Below, in pieces: positions 5,331 through 7,810 of a stretch of DNA of 7,810 bases. The number at the start of each line of letters is the position of its first letter. Within the stretch, counting starts at the first letter, position 1. A program made the position numbers and the translations under genes. Under the pieces are notes generated by a model, which ran no database searches, was not told where the DNA came from, and saw only the letters and a program-made list of their open reading frames with translations. Source of the DNA: Actinomycetota bacterium (GTDB taxonomy: Bacteria > Actinomycetota > Nitriliruptoria > Euzebyales > Egibacteraceae); contig JAHWKQ010000100.1 of assembly GCA_019347785.1 (NCBI GenBank), positions 1 through 7,810 of the forward strand, written 5' to 3'.

Positions 5331-6539
5331 TCATCGGTCGTCGCCGGGGGCGCCGTTGTGCGCCTCGCGCGGCCGGCCGGCGTACCCGCCGGCGTCCGGC
5401 GAGGCGAATCGCCTGGCGATCGGCACGTCGGTGGAGGAGTGCGCCAGCATCGACAGCGCCGTCACCGCAGCGACGAGATGGAACAGCTCGTTGGCGCCGG
5501 GGACCCCCGCCCGCAGGATGAGCAGCCCGTAGACGACCGACGCGAAGCCCTTCGGGCCGAACCAGGCGGCGACCGCCAGCTCCCGGCGGTCCAGGCCCCC
5601 GCCGGCCAGGGCGAGCACCAGGCTCGCGGGGCGGACCACCAGCAGCGTGAGCAGGGCGAACGCGTAGCCCCCCACGCTGATCTCCCCCAGGAAGGCCGGT
5701 GAGATGAGCGTGCCGAAGACGAACAGCGCCGCCAGCTTCAGCAGCTCGGTGACCAGCTCGCCGAAGCCCTGGAAGGCCTCACGCGTCGGGGGCGCCACGG
5801 AGGCGACGGTGACGCCCGCGCAGAACGCGGCGAGGAAGACGTTCGCGTGGAGCGTCGTGGCCAGCGCGTAGACGAGCAGTCCGATCGCGAAGCCGTTGAG
5901 CGGCTCGTACACCCCGGTCGCGGCGAACGGGCGCGTGCGCTCCAGGCCGAGGACCGCAAGCGGTGTGGCGACGCCGACGGCCACGCCGGTGAGCATCTCC
6001 AGCACGGCGTCGCCCACCGCGGCGTCGCCGCCGACCACGGCGAGCAGGACGATCACCACCGGCAGCGCCAGGCCGTCGTTGAGGCCGCTCTCCACGTTGA
6101 GCAGGCGGCGTAGGCGCAGGGGCACGCGCTCGCGTCCGACGATGGCGGCGGCCAGGACGGGATCCGTGGGGCTCAACACCGCCCCCAGCAGGAACGCCGG
6201 CGCCCACGGAAGGCCGGCGACGTAGTGGCCCAGCACGGCGGTGCCGGCGAGAGTCAACGGCATGCCCAGCAGGAGCGCCCGCCCCGGCAGGCGCCAGGAC
6301 GAGGCGAGGTCACCGAGGCCGGTCCGCATGCCGTCGGTGAACAGCACGCTGAACAGCGCGAGCTGCGCCAGGCGCCCGACCAGCGGCTCGTCGACGGGCG
6401 GGGGGCCGTTCGCGGGCAGGCCGACGAGGAAGCCCGCGACGAGGAACAGGGCCGCGGTCGACAGGACGCTGCGCGCGGCCAGGCCCGAGACGAGGACGGC
6501 CAGGCTCAAGGTCGCGGCGAACGCCAGCAGCAGCGTCAT
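5331..6539 (-). CDS. CPA1-type cation:proton antiporter (NhaP-like)
   Basis: A 402-residue polytopic membrane protein, with about 12 hydrophobic segments, that should exchange Na+ or K+ for H+ across the cytoplasmic membrane. Diagnostic motifs are SPTDPV (123-128) in the unwound-helix region, NVESGLNDG (148-156) with the Asn154-Asp155 pair expected to carry the ion, and WFGPKG (326-331). The tail of about 35 residues is polar and lacks a TrkA/RCK domain, so no nucleotide-gated regulation is evident. The start at 6539 places the first membrane helix at residue 1, with no clear ribosome-binding site. The zinc-ribbon gene ends 33 bases upstream, and a marR gene follows, suggesting an operon. The ion and direction of transport cannot be read from the sequence. 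Confidence 0.92.
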   Translation of the reverse strand: MTLLLAFAATLSLAVLVSGLAARSVLSTAALFLVAGFLVGLPANGPPPVDEPLVGRLAQLALFSVLFTDGMRTGLGDLASSWRLPGRALLLGMPLTLAGTAVLGHYVAGLPWAPAFLLGAVLSPTDPVLAAAIVGRERVPLRLRRLLNVESGLNDGLALPVVIVLLAVVGGDAAVGDAVLEMLTGVAVGVATPLAVLGLERTRPFAATGVYEPLNGFAIGLLVYALATTLHANVFLAAFCAGVTVASVAPPTREAFQGFGELVTELLKLAALFVFGTLISPAFLGEISVGGYAFALLTLLVVRPASLVLALAGGGLDRRELAVAAWFGPKGFASVVYGLLILRAGVPGANELFHLVAAVTALSMLAHSSTDVPIARRFASPDAGGYAGRPREAHNGAPGDDR

Positions 6540-6572
6540 CGCGGCCGCTGCGGACGATGGACGGGCCGGCGG

Positions 6573-6716
6573 TCAGGAGACCGGCACGTGCCTGACCTCG
6601 GCCGGCTGGGAGGCGCACACCGGGCACGTGGGCAGGGGACCCTGGCCGTCGCCCCCGTCACGCTCCGGCAGGTAGTACCAACGCTCACAGGTCCGGCAGT
6701 AGGCCCAAGACTCCAT
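6573..6716 (-). CDS. Small four-cysteine zinc-ribbon protein (47 residues)
   Basis: A very short protein with two knuckles, CRTC (Cys7, Cys10) and CPVC (Cys31, Cys34). They are separated by an acidic, Gly-rich loop and flanked by aromatic residues (Trp4, Tyr6, Trp13, Tyr14, Tyr15). This is the layout of a rubredoxin/zinc-ribbon fold binding one metal. The ATG at 6716 is chosen because the cysteine module starts immediately after it and AGGA lies about 10 bases upstream. An upstream ATG at 6824 would add a 36-residue Arg/Ala-rich stretch without support. I do not know its function; similar tiny ribbons are usually annotated as hypothetical. It is first in a minus-strand run with the antiporter (33-base gap), marR and the CxxC gene. 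Confidence 0.7.
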   Translation of the reverse strand: MESWAYCRTCERWYYLPERDGGDGQGPLPTCPVCASQPAEVRHVPVS

Positions 6717-6864
6717 GACGAAGGTTCCTGTCGCCGTCGGTGGCGCGGCCGTCCTCCGAGCGCGCCGCGCGCCCGGGAACCTGACTGCCGCCACCAGCAT
6801 GGCCTCCCGTCCCCTCGGGCGCAAGAACTTTCATCGCCATCCGATAGAAATGCACCTGGCGGGG
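6717..6864 (-). promoter_or_regulatory. Intergenic region likely carrying the promoter of the zinc-ribbon/antiporter unit
   Basis: This 148-base gap downstream of lgt has one AT-richer island (about 6826-6853) that stands out from its surroundings. On the minus strand, a weak TTGCGC / 17-base spacer / CATGCT pair could be a promoter. A seven-base inverted repeat, AGGTTCC (6722-6728) and GGAACCT (6776-6782), brackets the GC-rich middle, with its near arm just upstream of the zinc-ribbon start. It could be a pair of operator half-sites. No clear lgt terminator is visible. All of this is weak. Confidence 0.25.
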
Positions 6865-7683
6865 TCAGCGCGGCGGCGCCGGCGCCCGCGAGCCCACCGC
6901 GCCGCGCTCCCACCAGCGCAGGCCCGCCAGTCCCCCCAGGAACACCAGCAGGGCGACCCAGTTGTTGCGGCTCAGGCCGAGCACCCGGAAGGTCGTGTCG
7001 GTGCGCAACAGCTCGACGAGGAAGCGCCCCAGCCCGTAGCCGGCCAGGTACACGAAGAACAACGAGCCGCGCCGGCGCAGCAGGCCGCGCGCGTCGATCC
7101 ACACGATCAGCCCCGCCAGAGCGAGGTTCCACAACGACTCGTACAGGAACGTCGGATGGAAGGTGGCGAAGCGGGCGTAGGGCGCCAGACGCTGGCCCGG
7201 CTCGACCTCCAGCGCCCAGGGCACGCCCGTCGGCGTCCCGTACAGCTCCTGGTTGAAGTAATTGCCCCAGCGGCCGAGGGCCTGCGCCACGGGCACCGCC
7301 GGCGCAGCCGCGTCGGCCAGCGCGGGGATCGAGCCCCCCTCGCGGCGCAGGTGCCAGGCGGCGGCGGCCGTGCCCAGCGCGAGCCCCCCGAACAGCGCCA
7401 GGCCTCCCTCCCAGACGAACAGGACCGCCCAGGGCCGCCCCGCGAACGTCCCCAGGTGTGTGGAGACGTAGGCCAGCCGCGCACCGAGGAAACCCAGGCC
7501 GACGGCCCAGACTGCGGTGCGGTCGACCTGCTCGGGGTCCCATCCCAGGGCGCCGTAGCGCCGGCGCGTGATCGTCACGGCCAGCAGCACACCGAGGGCG
7601 ATCAACAACCCGTAGAAGTGGACGACCAGCGGGCCGATCTGGACCACGTCCGCGGGCGGCGGCGGGATGGTCGCGGCCCGCAT
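6865..7683 (-). CDS. lgt: Prolipoprotein diacylglyceryl transferase
   Basis: Lgt transfers diacylglycerol from phosphatidylglycerol to the lipobox cysteine of prelipoproteins, the first step of lipoprotein maturation, within the cytoplasmic membrane. The 272-residue protein has about seven hydrophobic segments. Family motifs are HFYGLLIALG (22-31), WEGGLALFGG (91-100), the Lgt signature GRWGNYFNQELYG (137-149) with Arg138 and Asn141, HPTFLYES (176-183), and GRFLVELLRTD (219-229), which contains the second conserved arginine region. The HGG histidine of the E. coli enzyme is Phe98 here; from memory this position is also not His in other actinobacterial Lgt proteins. The ATG at 7683 overlaps the preceding gene's stop by one base (TGATG), implying translational coupling. 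The C-terminus is short, without the long acidic tail seen in mycobacteria. Confidence 0.95.
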   Translation of the reverse strand: MRAATIPPPPADVVQIGPLVVHFYGLLIALGVLLAVTITRRRYGALGWDPEQVDRTAVWAVGLGFLGARLAYVSTHLGTFAGRPWAVLFVWEGGLALFGGLALGTAAAAWHLRREGGSIPALADAAAPAVPVAQALGRWGNYFNQELYGTPTGVPWALEVEPGQRLAPYARFATFHPTFLYESLWNLALAGLIVWIDARGLLRRRGSLFFVYLAGYGLGRFLVELLRTDTTFRVLGLSRNNWVALLVFLGGLAGLRWWERGAVGSRAPAPPR

Positions 7684-7810
7684 CAGTTCAGGTCGGCGCC
7701 GTTCGGTCCGGCGGGCTGCAGTGACCCGACCGTGCCGAAGTGGCGGATCAGCCCCGTCTCGCGGCGGAGGATCTGCGCGGTCGCGTCCAGCCGCCCCCCG
7801 ACCGAGTCGA
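7683..7810 (-). CDS. 3' end of an unidentified gene upstream of lgt
   Basis: An open frame enters from the right edge and stops at TGA 7685-7683, sharing one base with the lgt ATG. The visible 41 residues end in ...GPNGADLN. They include a likely amphipathic helix, LDATAQILRRETGLIRHFG. Codon use matches its neighbours (mostly G/C third positions). I do not recognise the family from this tail. The tight overlap makes an operon with lgt very likely. In several actinobacteria lgt follows trp genes, but this tail does not look like a TrpA C-terminus to me. Confidence 0.5.
   Translation of the reverse strand, partial: DSVGGRLDATAQILRRETGLIRHFGTVGSLQPAGPNGADLN

Noticed and set aside
6865..7683. 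Loss of an essential Lgt histidine (Phe98 in the E. coli HGG position) as a sign of an inactive enzyme
   Set aside because: All other Lgt signatures are intact, and as far as I recall other actinobacterial Lgt proteins also lack His at this site.

Overview
The window is very GC-rich with dense, GC-ending codon use, GTG starts and short intergenic gaps. The protein families (GH15, MarR, a CPA1 antiporter of the WFGPKG type, an Lgt with a high-GC Gram-positive look) point to an Actinomycetota-like chromosome. I cannot place it further from sequence alone. I see no rRNA, tRNA, transposase, CRISPR array or phage gene.

Layout. (1) Left minus-strand unit: an SDR oxidoreductase (1139 to 129) is followed by the first 14 codons of a gene starting at 43. 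Its N-terminus resembles the Anabaena sensory rhodopsin transducer (ASRT) family. (2) Plus-strand unit, divergent from the SDR: a GH15 glucoamylase/trehalase-type hydrolase (1281-3125), a 59-residue C2H2 zinc-finger protein (3186-3365) and a TerC/Alx-type membrane protein (3454-4551). Two GC hairpins lie just before terC. (3) Minus-strand unit converging on terC, in transcription order: a 47-residue four-cysteine zinc-ribbon protein (6716-6573), a CPA1-type Na+(K+)/H+ antiporter (6539-5331), a MarR-family regulator (5226-4804) and a 74-residue CxxC protein (4786-4562). (4) At the right edge, lgt (7683-6865) is preceded, with a one-base overlap, by the 3' end of an unidentified gene.

How it may work together (inference). 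Apart from lgt, which is housekeeping, the content suits stress and ion homeostasis: alpha-glucan or trehalose turnover in the cytosol, a TerC metal-ion transporter, a proton-coupled cation antiporter and a MarR regulator. An unusual feature is that three very small proteins with potential metal-binding CxxC or C2H2 motifs are interleaved with these genes, one beside terC and two flanking the antiporter and marR. No novel multi-gene defence or biosynthetic system is evident. The points most worth checking are the GH15 translation start, the dyad spanning the terC/CxxC stop codons, the small zinc proteins, and the ASRT-like gene cut by the left edge.
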